This document shows, in pieces, positions 41,666 to 50,704 of a stretch of DNA of 64,000 nucleotides. Location: contig NZ_SSMC01000001.1 in assembly GCF_004799345.1 (NCBI RefSeq), positions 806,001 through 870,000 of the forward strand. Reading direction: 5' to 3'. Position 1 is the first letter of the stretch, and every line of letters starts with the position of its first letter. The DNA is from Robertkochia marina. GTDB lineage: Bacteria > Bacteroidota > Bacteroidia > Flavobacteriales > Flavobacteriaceae. The notes beneath the pieces were generated by a model. The model was given only the letters and a program-made list of their open reading frames with translations. It was not told where the DNA came from and did no database searches. A program made the translations under genes and the position numbers.

Positions 41666-42958
41666 ATGAAATACGACCTGATAGACCGTAATCTATTCAT
41701 CGCGAACCGCAAAAAATTCATGGCTCAAATGAAGTCGAAAAGTATAGCGGTATTTAATTCAAACGACATTTATCCCATTGGTTCAGACAGTACCATGCCT
41801 TTTCAGCAGGCCAGAGATATTTTTTATCTGAGTGGTGTAGACCAGGAAGAAAGTATCCTGCTACTTTTCCCTGATGCTGTAGAAGAAAAGCACAGAGAAA
41901 TTCTCTTTGTGCGGGAAACCAATGATCATATTGCTGTATGGGAGGGTGAAAAGCTCACCAAAGAGAAGGCTTTTGAAGTAAGCGGGATCAAAACAGTATA
42001 CTGGCTTACTGAATTTGAGAAGGTATTCTTTGATATCATGACCGAAGCCGACACTGTGTACTTCAATACGAACGAACACTACCGTCAGGCGGTAGAAACC
42101 GAAACCCGTGAGGATCGTTTTATTCAATGGTGTAAAAAGAAATATCCCGCTCACAAATGGGAGAAAAGTAATCCCATCCTTCAGCGACTCAGGGGGACTA
42201 AAGAGCAACAGGAGATCGACATCTTGCAACAGGCGTGTCATATAACCGAGAAAGGGTTTAAAAGGGTATTGCAATTTGTGAAACCCGGCGTTTGGGAGTA
42301 TGAGATCGAAGCAGAATACATGCACGAATTCCTGAGAAACCGCTCCCGTGGATTCTCCTATACCCCTATTATTGCCTCGGGTAATAATGCCAATGTACTA
42401 CACTACATTGAGAACAAGAATCAATGTAAGGATGGTGATATGTTGTTAATGGATGTTGGAGCTGAATATGCAAATTACTCCAGTGATATGACCCGTACCA
42501 TTCCGGTTAACGGCCGTTTTACTGACAGACAAAAACAAGTTTATAATGCTGTGCTAAGGGTTAAGAATGAGGCTACAAAGATGTTAGTTCCCGGAACTTT
42601 CTGGAAAGAATACCACGTAGAGGTAGGAAAGTTAATGACCAGCGAATTGCTGGGGCTGGGACTTCTGGATAAGGCTGATGTGCAGAATGAAGATCCTGAT
42701 TGGCCCGCCTATAAAAAATTCTTTATGCACGGAACGAGTCATCATATCGGGCTGGACACCCATGATTACGGGCCCTTAAAGGAGCCTATGACAGCCAATA
42801 TGGTTTTTACCGTTGAACCCGGTATCTATATTCCCGGTGAAAATATGGGAATTCGACTCGAAGACGATGTGGTGATCAGAGAGAATGGAGAACCTTTTAA
42901 TTTAATGAGGGATATTCCCATCGAAGTAGAGGAGATCGAAGATTGGATGAACAAATAA
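41666..42958 (+). CDS. pepP: Xaa-Pro aminopeptidase (M24B family)
   Basis: This 430-residue protein has an N-terminal creatinase-like domain (about 1-170) and a pita-bread metallopeptidase domain. Metal ligands are in LMDVGAEYANYSSDMTRT (two Asp), GTSHHIGLDTHD (His), FTVEPGIYIP (Glu) and IRLEDDVVI (Glu). It removes residues before proline from peptide N-termini in the cytoplasm. It has its own promoter and a terminator at 42982 that overlaps the end of brnQ. Confidence 0.94.
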   Translation: MKYDLIDRNLFIANRKKFMAQMKSKSIAVFNSNDIYPIGSDSTMPFQQARDIFYLSGVDQEESILLLFPDAVEEKHREILFVRETNDHIAVWEGEKLTKEKAFEVSGIKTVYWLTEFEKVFFDIMTEADTVYFNTNEHYRQAVETETREDRFIQWCKKKYPAHKWEKSNPILQRLRGTKEQQEIDILQQACHITEKGFKRVLQFVKPGVWEYEIEAEYMHEFLRNRSRGFSYTPIIASGNNANVLHYIENKNQCKDGDMLLMDVGAEYANYSSDMTRTIPVNGRFTDRQKQVYNAVLRVKNEATKMLVPGTFWKEYHVEVGKLMTSELLGLGLLDKADVQNEDPDWPAYKKFFMHGTSHHIGLDTHDYGPLKEPMTANMVFTVEPGIYIPGENMGIRLEDDVVIRENGEPFNLMRDIPIEVEEIEDWMNK

Positions 42959-42981
42959 GGAGGTAGATCCTTTAAATTATC

Positions 42982-43019
42982 AAACCGGCTTGAACGATCA
43001 TGTTTTAGCCGGTTTTTTT
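42982..43019 (+). terminator. terminator of pepP, overlapping the brnQ 3' end
   Basis: AAACCGGCT (42982-42990) and AGCCGGTTT (43007-43015) form a 9-bp stem with a 16-nt loop followed by T residues. The right arm is part of the last codons of the convergent brnQ gene. Confidence 0.75.
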
Positions 43020-44269
43020 ATTTGAAAAAGGAGAAATACAAGCAAGGCCGGTGCGGCCCAGCTGAACTCTGTGGTTTTCCATGGAGTGATCGCTGTGAGT
43101 TGTTCGCTGGCCCAGCTATAGCCGAGGGCATTTAGAACATCGGGTACACAGAAAAGGATCACGGTGTAGGTAACCCACTTAAAAGTATCAGGTCTAACCA
43201 GGTTTTCCGGGAGGTTGTGGAGGATGATAAAAATAATGATCAGCGGATAGATAAACAGTAAGGCAGGAATGGCCAGGTCAATGATCAGATCAACCTTGAA
43301 CTGCCCGACCAGGATTCCGATGATACACCCTAGTAATGCTGCGGCCCTGTAGGCCAGGTCACTCTCCCTACTGATGCCTTTTACAAAGTCGGAGGCTCCT
43401 GTGATGATGCCTACCGTGGTAGAAAAACAGGCCAGGGCTATAAGCACTGAAAGAAAAAAATGACCCTTTTCCCCCAAGGCATAGAAGATCATATTGTTCA
43501 ATATTCCACTGCGGTCAAGTCCTTGTTCATAGATTCCTGAAAGCAGGGCTCCGCTGTAGATCAAACCACAATAGATCAGGCAAAGTCCTAATCCGGCCAT
43601 GATCCCGGCTCTGGTAATGATCTTTTTACGATCCCGGTACGCCAGGTCGGTTTTGTAATTGAGGGAAATAATGATCACGGCACCGACCACCACAGCTCCC
43701 ATGGCATCAAAGGTCTGATAACCCTCCAGGATGCCTTCGGTAACGGTGGCATTACCGGCTATGGAGTTTGCTAAACTCAGATCGCCGAAGACGACCATTA
43801 AAATGACCAGGCAAAGAAGTGTCAGGATGAAGGGTGTGAGGAACTTGCCGATATTATCAAGAATTTTTGATCTGAAATAAACGAAAAAGAATACTCCTGT
43901 AAAGTAAACGGTGCTGGTAAGCAGGCTGCTCACCTCGAAATAGGGTGCTACGGCCATTTCATGCGTAAGGCTGGCGGTTCTGGGAGAAGGAAGACAAACA
44001 GCGATCAGGTAAACCAAAGAGCAGAATACAAGGCTGAAAAGGGGGGAGATGCGATTTGCAAAATCAAGCATACTGCCCTGTAAACGGGCATGAGCTCTGA
44101 TACCCAGAATGGGTATGATGACTGCCGTGATCATAAAACCAACAGCTACCCACATCCAATTGCTTCCGGTGGTGAAACCGAGAAAAGGAGGAAGAATTAT
44201 ATTACCGGCGCCGAAAAAAAGTGAGAATAAAGCAAAGCTGGTGATTAGGGTAAGTTTCGTATACCTCAT
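42998..44269 (-). CDS. brnQ: branched-chain amino acid carrier (LIVCS family, BrnQ-like)
   Basis: This 423-residue inner-membrane protein has about 12 helices. The opening FALFSLFFGAGNIILPPFLG and the SLTHEMAVAPYF and TVGIITGASDFVKGI segments are typical of Na+- or H+-coupled Leu/Ile/Val importers. It stands alone between pepP and an alpha/beta hydrolase gene. The exact substrate is uncertain. Confidence 0.93.
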   Translation of the reverse strand: MRYTKLTLITSFALFSLFFGAGNIILPPFLGFTTGSNWMWVAVGFMITAVIIPILGIRAHARLQGSMLDFANRISPLFSLVFCSLVYLIAVCLPSPRTASLTHEMAVAPYFEVSSLLTSTVYFTGVFFFVYFRSKILDNIGKFLTPFILTLLCLVILMVVFGDLSLANSIAGNATVTEGILEGYQTFDAMGAVVVGAVIIISLNYKTDLAYRDRKKIITRAGIMAGLGLCLIYCGLIYSGALLSGIYEQGLDRSGILNNMIFYALGEKGHFFLSVLIALACFSTTVGIITGASDFVKGISRESDLAYRAAALLGCIIGILVGQFKVDLIIDLAIPALLFIYPLIIIFIILHNLPENLVRPDTFKWVTYTVILFCVPDVLNALGYSWASEQLTAITPWKTTEFSWAAPALLVFLLFQIKKPAKT

Positions 44270-44279
44270 TAGGTTGGTT

Positions 44280-44287
44280 TATCTTTG
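44280..44287 (+). promoter_or_regulatory. -7 box ahead of the alpha/beta hydrolase gene
   Basis: TATCTTTG is an exact TAnnTTTG match 43 nt before the ATG at 44330. It lies 11 bp outside the divergent brnQ start. Confidence 0.55.
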
Positions 44288-44329
44288 AGCTGACGATTCA
44301 TTTTAAAACGTGATTCAAGATAGCATAAA

Positions 44330-45109
44330 ATGGAATTAGCTTACAAAGGCACTCAAATTTTTTATACAGATGAAGGGAAAGGTACTGCGGTGATCCTGCT
44401 TCACGGATTTTTGGAGAACAGCAGCATCTGGGAAGGTCTTAAGTCGCATTTGGTTGAGCGAAATCGTGTGGTATGTATTGATCTGTTAGGGCATGGGGCT
44501 ACGGGCTGTCTGGGGTATATGCATACCATGACCATGATGGCGGAGGCAGTAAAGGCTGTACTGGATCACTTACGGTTGAGAAAAGTGGTGCTCGCGGGGC
44601 ACTCTATGGGAGGTTATGTGGCCCTGGCTTTTGCAGAAATGTATGCCGACCATGTGAAGGGGCTTGCCCTGGTCAATTCTACCCCACTTCCTGACTCTGA
44701 TGAAAAAAAGAGAAACCGTGACAGGGCCATTGCTGCGGTCAAGCAAAATCACAAAAGCTTTATAAGGGTAGCGGTGGCCAATCTTTTCAGGCCTAAGAAC
44801 AGGAAAATCTTTGCCAGGGAGATCGGAGTCTTGAAAAAGGAAGCTTTGAAGACCCCGCTTCAAGGAATTGTGGCTGCCCTGGAAGGAATGAAAATAAGAC
44901 CTGACAGGGAAGTTTTAATGCACTTTACGCCTTACCCAAAAATGGTGGTTTTGGGTAAAAAAGACCCGGTGATGGATGTGGAATTACTTCGTAACAGGTT
45001 GAAATACACTGATGTGGAAGTGGTTGTTTACCCTGACGGACACATGAGTTACCTCGAGAATTCGGCAGTTTTACAACAAGATCTGGGGATTTGGCTAAAA
45101 AAAATTTGA
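44330..45109 (+). CDS. alpha/beta hydrolase
   Basis: This 259-residue protein has the oxyanion motif LLHGFLE, the nucleophile elbow AGHSMGGY (Ser92), a likely Asp in LGKKDPVMD and His in DGHMSYLE. It is an ordinary hydrolase fold with a small lid. Substrates could be esters, lactones or C-C bonds; none is predictable. It is cytoplasmic, with no signal. The Cys-rich small gene lies 47 bp downstream. Confidence 0.88.
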   Translation: MELAYKGTQIFYTDEGKGTAVILLHGFLENSSIWEGLKSHLVERNRVVCIDLLGHGATGCLGYMHTMTMMAEAVKAVLDHLRLRKVVLAGHSMGGYVALAFAEMYADHVKGLALVNSTPLPDSDEKKRNRDRAIAAVKQNHKSFIRVAVANLFRPKNRKIFAREIGVLKKEALKTPLQGIVAALEGMKIRPDREVLMHFTPYPKMVVLGKKDPVMDVELLRNRLKYTDVEVVVYPDGHMSYLENSAVLQQDLGIWLKKI

Positions 45110-45156
45110 TAGCTGGTTATAATTTTTTAAGTTAGAGTGCCTTAAAATCCAAAACT

Positions 45157-45393
45157 ATGAAATCTTCTAATTTAAGCTTGGGCAAGATGCTGTGTTCTGT
45201 GTTTGGACACCGTTACCGGGTGTCAAAAGAAGTTACCCCTCATGTAACAGAGTACAAATGTGAAGTTTGTCAGTGCGAAACAACCACCAATCCTAATGGA
45301 AGGCTGGATGTTCTAACTCCGGAATTAAAGGAGATCAATCGCGTGCTGGCTGATTTTTACCGCAAACGGCACTCGCTGAGAACTGTTGCCTGA
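45157..45393 (+). CDS. small Cys-rich protein, possible zinc ribbon
   Basis: This 78-residue protein has Cys13 followed by GHRYR and a C-x2-C-x-C cluster (CEVCQCETTTN), spaced like a zinc ribbon. The N-terminal half resembles the MLCSVFGHRY small proteins of Flavobacteriia (DUF1660-like). The C-terminal half is a charged helix. No function is known. It lies between the hydrolase gene and the convergent thiL. Confidence 0.7.
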   Translation: MKSSNLSLGKMLCSVFGHRYRVSKEVTPHVTEYKCEVCQCETTTNPNGRLDVLTPELKEINRVLADFYRKRHSLRTVA

Positions 45394-45397
45394 TCTA

Positions 45398-46444
45398 TTA
45401 ACTTTTCATGGCATTCCATCCACGGGCCTCTAAAGGAATCTTAGTCTGAGCCCGCGTTACCAGATGTGCGCCTTCTTTTTCTTCCGTCATATGTCCTATG
45501 ACGCTTAGGTGCGGATTGCCCTTTATTTTCGGGTAATCATCCTGGGAAATCGTAAACAGGAGTTCATAATCTTCACCTCCGCTCAGGGCTACCATCGTAC
45601 TGTTTAATTCAAACTCTTCACTTGTTGATATAACCTGGGGATCAAGAGGAATTTTATCTTCATACAGATTGCATCCTACCTTAGAACCCTTGCAAAGGTG
45701 CAGGATCTCAGAAGAAAGTCCGTCACTGATGTCGATCATGGCAGTGGGTTTGACCTCTAATTCTTTCAGTAATTCGGGGATATCGGTTCTGGCTTCCGGT
45801 TTTAATTGTCGTTCCACAATGTAAGCATAGGGAGCAAGGTCAGGTTGATTATTGGGGTTAACCTTGAAGACCTCCTTCTCACGTTCGAGGACCTGTAACC
45901 CAAGATAGGCGCCGCCAAGATCACCGGTAACCACCAGCAGATCGTTAGGTTTTGCCTGGTTGCGATACACAATATCATTTTTTGGGGCTACTCCCAAGGC
46001 CGTTACAGATATGAGAAGTCCTTTGGTAGAAGATGTGGTGTCTCCTCCAACAAGATCCACCCCATAACGTTTACACGCTAATCCAATACCGGCATAAAGC
46101 TCTTCCAATGCTTCTAAAGGGAAGCGGTTCGAGACTGCAATAGAAACTGTGATCTGGGTTGGTTTGGCATTCATGGCACTCACATCAGACAGGTTTACCA
46201 CTACCGCCTTATAACCCAGGTGTTTCAAGGGTGCGTAAGCAAGGTCAAAATGCACTCCTTCTACCAAAAGGTCGGTGGTCATTACTGTTTGCAGGTCGCC
46301 GAACTCCATGACAGCAGCATCATCACTAATACCCTTGATGGTAGAGGGCTGAGTAGTGGTAAAGCTTTTGGTAAGATGATCTATCAAACCAAATTCCCCT
46401 AATTCTTCCAGGGGTGTACGTTGTGGATTTTTGTCTTCAAGCAT
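45398..46444 (-). CDS. thiL: thiamine-monophosphate kinase
   Basis: This 348-residue enzyme phosphorylates thiamine monophosphate to thiamine diphosphate. The PurM-like fold is shown by GISDDAAVMEF, the metal-binding TTDLLVEGVHFDL, VVNLSDVSAMNAKP and VGGDTTSS, and the C-terminal LSGGEDYELLFT. It is convergent with the small Cys-rich gene. A -7 box 5 bp upstream of the start implies a leaderless or nearly leaderless transcript. Confidence 0.94.
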   Translation of the reverse strand: MLEDKNPQRTPLEELGEFGLIDHLTKSFTTTQPSTIKGISDDAAVMEFGDLQTVMTTDLLVEGVHFDLAYAPLKHLGYKAVVVNLSDVSAMNAKPTQITVSIAVSNRFPLEALEELYAGIGLACKRYGVDLVGGDTTSSTKGLLISVTALGVAPKNDIVYRNQAKPNDLLVVTGDLGGAYLGLQVLEREKEVFKVNPNNQPDLAPYAYIVERQLKPEARTDIPELLKELEVKPTAMIDISDGLSSEILHLCKGSKVGCNLYEDKIPLDPQVISTSEEFELNSTMVALSGGEDYELLFTISQDDYPKIKGNPHLSVIGHMTEEKEGAHLVTRAQTKIPLEARGWNAMKS

Positions 46445-46448
46445 GCTG

Positions 46449-46456
46449 CAAAGGTA
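46449..46456 (-). promoter_or_regulatory. -7 box abutting the thiL start
   Basis: On the minus strand this reads TACCTTTG, an exact TAnnTTTG match whose last base is 5 nt before the ATG, so transcription would begin at or next to the start codon. Confidence 0.55.
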
Positions 46457-46565
46457 AACAGATGCATTGAATTGTTTAATATCGGGAGATTGTCAATTGT
46501 TGAATCGTAAAAAGTTTCCTGCAAACAACGGGAATTTCATTTTTTTTGCAAGCCCTGTTTGTGAA

Positions 46566-46587
46566 ATTTTCGACAATTGCCGAAAAT
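46566..46587. promoter_or_regulatory. 22-bp near-perfect palindrome upstream of sufA
   Basis: ATTTTCG (46566-46572) and CGAAAAT (46581-46587) flank a CAATTG core (46574-46579). Only the base on each side of CAATTG (A and C) breaks perfect symmetry. It lies 137 bp before the sufA start and about 120 bp from thiL. The symmetry and position suit an operator; the motif does not match classic IscR type 1 sites. Confidence 0.5.
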
Positions 46588-46688
46588 CTTTTAAAACCTT
46601 CCAAACAGCGGTGAACAGTATAGGAAACGCCTATATCTTCATTTGATTTATAAATTCATTAAAATATGGTAAATCGTCTTTTAGTTCT

Positions 46689-46696
46689 TATTTTTG
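46689..46696 (+). promoter_or_regulatory. -7 box of the suf operon
   Basis: TATTTTTG is an exact TAnnTTTG match 29 nt before the ATG of sufA at 46725. A -33 element is weak. Confidence 0.6.
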
Positions 46697-46724
46697 TGAA
46701 CTATTTAGAAATAATCTATTTAAG

Positions 46725-47054
46725 ATGATAAAAGTATCTGATACAGCTAAAAATAAACTTTCCCAGCTCATGGCGGAAGATGGTTATGACGTGCAGAGCC
46801 ATTATGTTCGTGTAGGGGTGAAGAGTGGTGGTTGTAGCGGTTTGTCATACGACCTGAATTTCGATAAGGAACAAAAGGAAAATGACAAAATATTTGAAGA
46901 CAATGATGTGCGTATCGTTGTTGACAAAAAAAGCTTTTTATACCTGGTAGGTACAACCCTGGAATATTCAGGAGGGTTAAACGGAAAAGGGTTTGTGTTT
47001 AACAATCCGAATGCCCAGCGTACCTGTGGATGTGGTGAAAGCTTTTCATTGTAA
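46725..47054 (+). CDS. sufA: A-type iron-sulfur carrier (SufA/IscA family)
   Basis: This 109-residue carrier receives Fe-S clusters from the SufBCD scaffold and delivers them to apoproteins. The three conserved Cys are in VKSGGCSGLSYDL and the C-terminal TCGCGESF. It is the first gene of the suf operon, 27 bp ahead of sufB. ErpA-like function is an alternative. Confidence 0.92.
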   Translation: MIKVSDTAKNKLSQLMAEDGYDVQSHYVRVGVKSGGCSGLSYDLNFDKEQKENDKIFEDNDVRIVVDKKSFLYLVGTTLEYSGGLNGKGFVFNNPNAQRTCGCGESFSL

Positions 47055-47081
47055 AATACAGACAACAGAAGAAAAAGATCA

Positions 47082-48527
47082 ATGGCATATACCGAAGAAG
47101 AATTAAAGAAGGAACTGGAGACCAAGGAGTACGAATACGGATTTTATACGGATATAGAATCTGATACGTTTCCCGTTGGCCTGAATGAAGATATTGTCAG
47201 GGCTATCTCTAAAAAGAAGGAAGAGCCGGAGTGGATGACGGATTGGCGACTGGAAGCCTTTCGTGTCTGGAAAGAGATGGAAGAGCCGGAATGGGCGAAT
47301 GTAAAGTATAAAAAGCCCGACTTTCAGGCGATATCCTATTATTCAGCTCCGAGCAAGAAGCCTAAATATGACAGTCTCGATGAGGTAGATCCGGAATTGC
47401 TGGATACCTTCAAGAAGCTTGGAATTTCTCTTGACGAACAAAAGAAGCTTGCCGGGGTGGCGGTCGATGTAGTGATGGATTCTGTGTCTGTAGCCACTAC
47501 CTTCAAAAAGACCCTCGCCGAAAAAGGCATTATTTTTTGTTCGATCTCTGAAGCTATTCGCGAGTACCCGGAATTAGTAAAGAAGTATATCGGTACTGTA
47601 GTGCCTAGAAAAGATAACTTTTATGCGGCCCTGAACTCAGCAGTGTTCTCAGATGGATCATTCTGTTATATTCCAAAAGGTGTAAGATGCCCCATGGAAT
47701 TATCCACCTACTTTAGAATTAACCAGGCAGGGACAGGGCAGTTTGAGCGAACGCTGGTTATTGCCGATGAGGGCAGCTACGTAAGCTACCTGGAAGGTTG
47801 TACGGCACCTATGCGTGATGAAAATCAGTTACACGCAGCCGTGGTCGAGCTTATTGCGCTTGACGACGCAGAGATCAAATATTCTACCGTTCAAAACTGG
47901 TTCCCCGGTGATAAAGAAGGTAAGGGAGGTGTTTTCAATTTTGTGACCAAGCGAGGAATTTGTGAGACCAATGCAAAGATCAGCTGGACACAGGTAGAGA
48001 CAGGTTCTGCAGTTACCTGGAAATATCCTTCTTGTGTGTTGAAAGGAGATAATTCTATCGGAGAATTCTACTCGATAGCGGTAACCAATAATTATCAACA
48101 GGCAGATACCGGTACAAAAATGATTCACCTTGGTAGAAATACCAAGAGTACCATCATCTCTAAAGGTATTTCGGCTGGGAAATCTCAGAACAGTTATCGT
48201 GGCTTGGTACAGATCAACGGACGCGCCGAGAATGCCCGAAACTTTTCGCAGTGTGACTCTCTGTTGATGGGTAATGAATGTGGGGCTCATACCTTCCCGT
48301 ACATTGAGGCCAAAAATAAAACTGCGCAAATAGAGCACGAGGCCACAACCAGTAAGATCGGAGAAGACCAGATCTTCTATTGTAACCAGAGAGGTATCGA
48401 CACCGAAAAAGCTATTGCTTTGATCGTGAATGGTTTCAGCAAGGAGGTGCTCAATAAGCTCCCCATGGAATTTGCTGTAGAGGCACAAAAATTATTAGAG
48501 ATCTCTCTTGAGGGGTCAGTTGGATGA
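47082..48527 (+). CDS. sufB: Fe-S cluster assembly protein SufB
   Basis: This 481-residue scaffold subunit of the SufBC2D complex has the beta-helix core typical of SufB/SufD. The conserved acceptor-site region includes the C-terminal Cys in [14 protein letters not shown]. The [20 protein letters not shown] stretch is diagnostic. It follows sufA and lies 45 bp ahead of the sufC start. Confidence 0.95.
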   Translation: MAYTEEELKKELETKEYEYGFYTDIESDTFPVGLNEDIVRAISKKKEEPEWMTDWRLEAFRVWKEMEEPEWANVKYKKPDFQAISYYSAPSKKPKYDSLDEVDPELLDTFKKLGISLDEQKKLAGVAVDVVMDSVSVATTFKKTLAEKGIIFCSISEAIREYPELVKKYIGTVVPRKDNFYAALNSAVFSDGSFCYIPKGVRCPMELSTYFRINQAGTGQFERTLVIADEGSYVSYLEGCTAPMRDENQLHAAVVELIALDDAEIKYSTVQNWFPGDKEGKGGVFNFVTKRGICETNAKISWTQVETGSAVTWKYPSCVLKGDNSIGEFYSIAVTNNYQQADTGTKMIHLGRNTKSTIISKGISAGKSQNSYRGLVQINGRAENARNFSQCDSLLMGNECGAHTFPYIEAKNKTAQIEHEATTSKIGEDQIFYCNQRGIDTEKAIALIVNGFSKEVLNKLPMEFAVEAQKLLEISLEGSVG

Positions 48528-48572
48528 TAAAAAAGTAAAATTTTCCGGATGGCCGGAAATACAGAAACAGAT

Positions 48573-49325
48573 ATGTTAAAGATAAAGAATTTACACGCTA
48601 GCGTTGAAGGAAAAGAGATCCTTAAAGGAATTAACCTGGAGGTAAACCCCGGAGAAGTACATGCTATTATGGGACCGAACGGTTCAGGTAAAAGTACCCT
48701 GGCTTCTGTGATCGCGGGAAATGAAGATTTTGAGGTAACCGACGGGACCATTGAACTGGAAGGAGAAGAACTTAATGAGTTGGCTCCTGAAGAGAGAGCT
48801 CACCAGGGAGTTTTTCTTTCATTCCAATATCCTGTAGAGATACCCGGCGTTACCGTAACAAACTTTATGAAAACGGCTATCAACGAAACCAGAAAGGCCA
48901 GAGGTCTTGAGGAGATGCCGGCTAATGAAATGCTTAAAAAGATCCGCGAAAAATCAGAGCTTCTGGAGATCGATCGTAAATTTCTGTCCCGTTCCCTTAA
49001 TGAAGGATTCTCAGGAGGTGAGAAGAAGAGAAATGAGATCTTCCAGATGGCTATGATGGAGCCTAAGCTTGCTATACTCGACGAGACAGATTCAGGTCTT
49101 GATATCGATGCCCTGAAGGTGGTTGCCAATGGAGTGAATCGTTTAAAAACTCCTCAGAATGCAACCATAGTGATCACTCACTACCAAAGATTACTTGACT
49201 ATATCGTTCCTGATCACGTACATGTATTGCTGAACGGTAAGATCGTGAAGTCAGGAGGAAAAGAGTTAGCCCTTGAACTAGAAGAAAAAGGGTACGACTG
49301 GATCAAGCAGGAAGCAGCAGTATAA
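48573..49325 (+). CDS. sufC: Fe-S cluster assembly ATPase SufC
   Basis: From the ATG at 48573 (MLKIKNLHA) this 250-residue ABC-type ATPase powers SufBCD. Walker A is MGPNGSGKST, the signature is FSGGEKKRNE and Walker B is LAILDETDSGLD. ATG 48549 would add eight residues not seen in the family. sufD starts 16 bp after the stop. Confidence 0.96.
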   Translation: MLKIKNLHASVEGKEILKGINLEVNPGEVHAIMGPNGSGKSTLASVIAGNEDFEVTDGTIELEGEELNELAPEERAHQGVFLSFQYPVEIPGVTVTNFMKTAINETRKARGLEEMPANEMLKKIREKSELLEIDRKFLSRSLNEGFSGGEKKRNEIFQMAMMEPKLAILDETDSGLDIDALKVVANGVNRLKTPQNATIVITHYQRLLDYIVPDHVHVLLNGKIVKSGGKELALELEEKGYDWIKQEAAV

Positions 49326-49340
49326 AAAGCAACGAATTAC

Positions 49341-50654
49341 ATGGATTTAAAAGATAAATTGGTATCGTCTTTTATGGCATTTGAGAATACGGTTGATGTA
49401 AATCATCCGGTTCACGAGGTGCGGTCTGAGGCGATAAAAAACTTTGAAACTCTGGGATTTCCTTCCAAAAAAATGGAGTCCTGGAAGTATACTTCACTTA
49501 AAAGTATTCTGAAACCTCAGTTGAGCGTTTTTCCTAAAAAGGAGACCTCTTTAGATTATAAGGACGTAAAACAATATTTCATTCACGAAATAGAATCGTA
49601 CAAGATCGTCTTCGTAGACGGAGTGTACAGTTCGCACCTTTCGGAAACCTCACATGAGGGGCTGGACGTATGCTTAATGAGTGCAGCACTCTCTAAGCCG
49701 AAGTATCGTTTACTGATCGAGAATTATTTCAATAAGATCGCGGTAAAAGATGGGCTTACCTCTTTAAATACTGCTTTTTCTAAAGAAGGAGCCTTCATTA
49801 ATATCCCGCGAGGGGTGGTGGTTGAAAAGCCGATACAGATCCTCCATTTTACTACCGGAGTAGAGTCTTCACTGTTGACCCAGCCAAGAAACCTGGTGGT
49901 TGTAGGAGAGAATGCGCATGTACAGATCATTGAAAGACATCAGAGTCTTACCGATAATCCTACCTTTACGAACTGCGTTACCGAGATCTTTGCTAACAAG
50001 CGAGGGATCGTTGATTATTATAAGATCCAGAACGATCGTGATGAGGCGTCTTTGATAGATAATACCTATATCTCTCAACAACGTAACAGCCATGTTTCGG
50101 TACATACTTTTTCACTTGGAGGTAAGTTAACGCGAAACAACCTGCAGTTTTTCCAGAAGGGTGAATATCTTGATTCTACCTTGAAAGGAGTAACGATAAC
50201 CGATAAGAAACAACACGTAGACCATTCTACCCTGGTGCACCATGCACAGCCAAATTGTGAGAGTCACCAGGATTATAAAGGGATCTATGCCGATAAGAGT
50301 ACCGGTGTTTTTAACGGACAGATCATCGTAGAGAAGGAGGCCCAGAAAACCAATGGTTTCCAACAGAGTAACAATATTCTGTTGGATGATACGGCTACCA
50401 TCAATGCCAAGCCTCAATTGGAGATCTTTGCAGACGATGTGAGATGTTCACACGGGTGTACCATCGGACAACTGGATGATGAGGCATTGCTTTACCTTCG
50501 CTCAAGAGGTATACCAAAAAAGGAGGCAACTGCCTTGCTTATGTTTGGTTTTGCCAATAATGTTCTTGAAAGTGTGAAGATTCCTCAACTAAAACAGCGT
50601 ATTACCAAATTGATCGCCTCTAAATTGGGTGTTAATCTTGGTTTTGACCTGTAA
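49341..50654 (+). CDS. sufD: Fe-S cluster assembly protein SufD
   Basis: This 437-residue partner of SufB in SufBC2D has the same beta-helix scaffold and the signature SRGIPKKEATALLMFGFAN near the C-terminus. The AKPQLEIFADDVRCSHGCT motif contains the conserved His-Cys pair. It is last in sufABCD and a terminator follows. Confidence 0.95.
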   Translation: MDLKDKLVSSFMAFENTVDVNHPVHEVRSEAIKNFETLGFPSKKMESWKYTSLKSILKPQLSVFPKKETSLDYKDVKQYFIHEIESYKIVFVDGVYSSHLSETSHEGLDVCLMSAALSKPKYRLLIENYFNKIAVKDGLTSLNTAFSKEGAFINIPRGVVVEKPIQILHFTTGVESSLLTQPRNLVVVGENAHVQIIERHQSLTDNPTFTNCVTEIFANKRGIVDYYKIQNDRDEASLIDNTYISQQRNSHVSVHTFSLGGKLTRNNLQFFQKGEYLDSTLKGVTITDKKQHVDHSTLVHHAQPNCESHQDYKGIYADKSTGVFNGQIIVEKEAQKTNGFQQSNNILLDDTATINAKPQLEIFADDVRCSHGCTIGQLDDEALLYLRSRGIPKKEATALLMFGFANNVLESVKIPQLKQRITKLIASKLGVNLGFDL

Positions 50655-50674
50655 GTAAAGAAAGTTTAGAAAAG

Positions 50675-50704
50675 AAAAAGGCCGTCATGAGTGACGGCCT
50701 TTTT
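50675..50704. terminator. terminator between sufD and the serine hydrolase gene
   Basis: AAAAAGGCCGTCA (50675-50687) and TGACGGCCTTTTT (50692-50704) form a perfect 13-bp stem with a TGAG loop. It stops sufABCD on the plus strand and the convergent serine hydrolase on the minus strand. Confidence 0.92.

Noticed and set aside
45157-45393. Phage origin for the small Cys-rich gene
   Set aside because: DUF1660-like proteins occur in some phages, but no other phage gene, integrase or attachment site is nearby.
47829-48488. 219-codon frame on the minus strand opposite sufB
   Set aside because: Antisense to the conserved SufB core; no recognisable protein.
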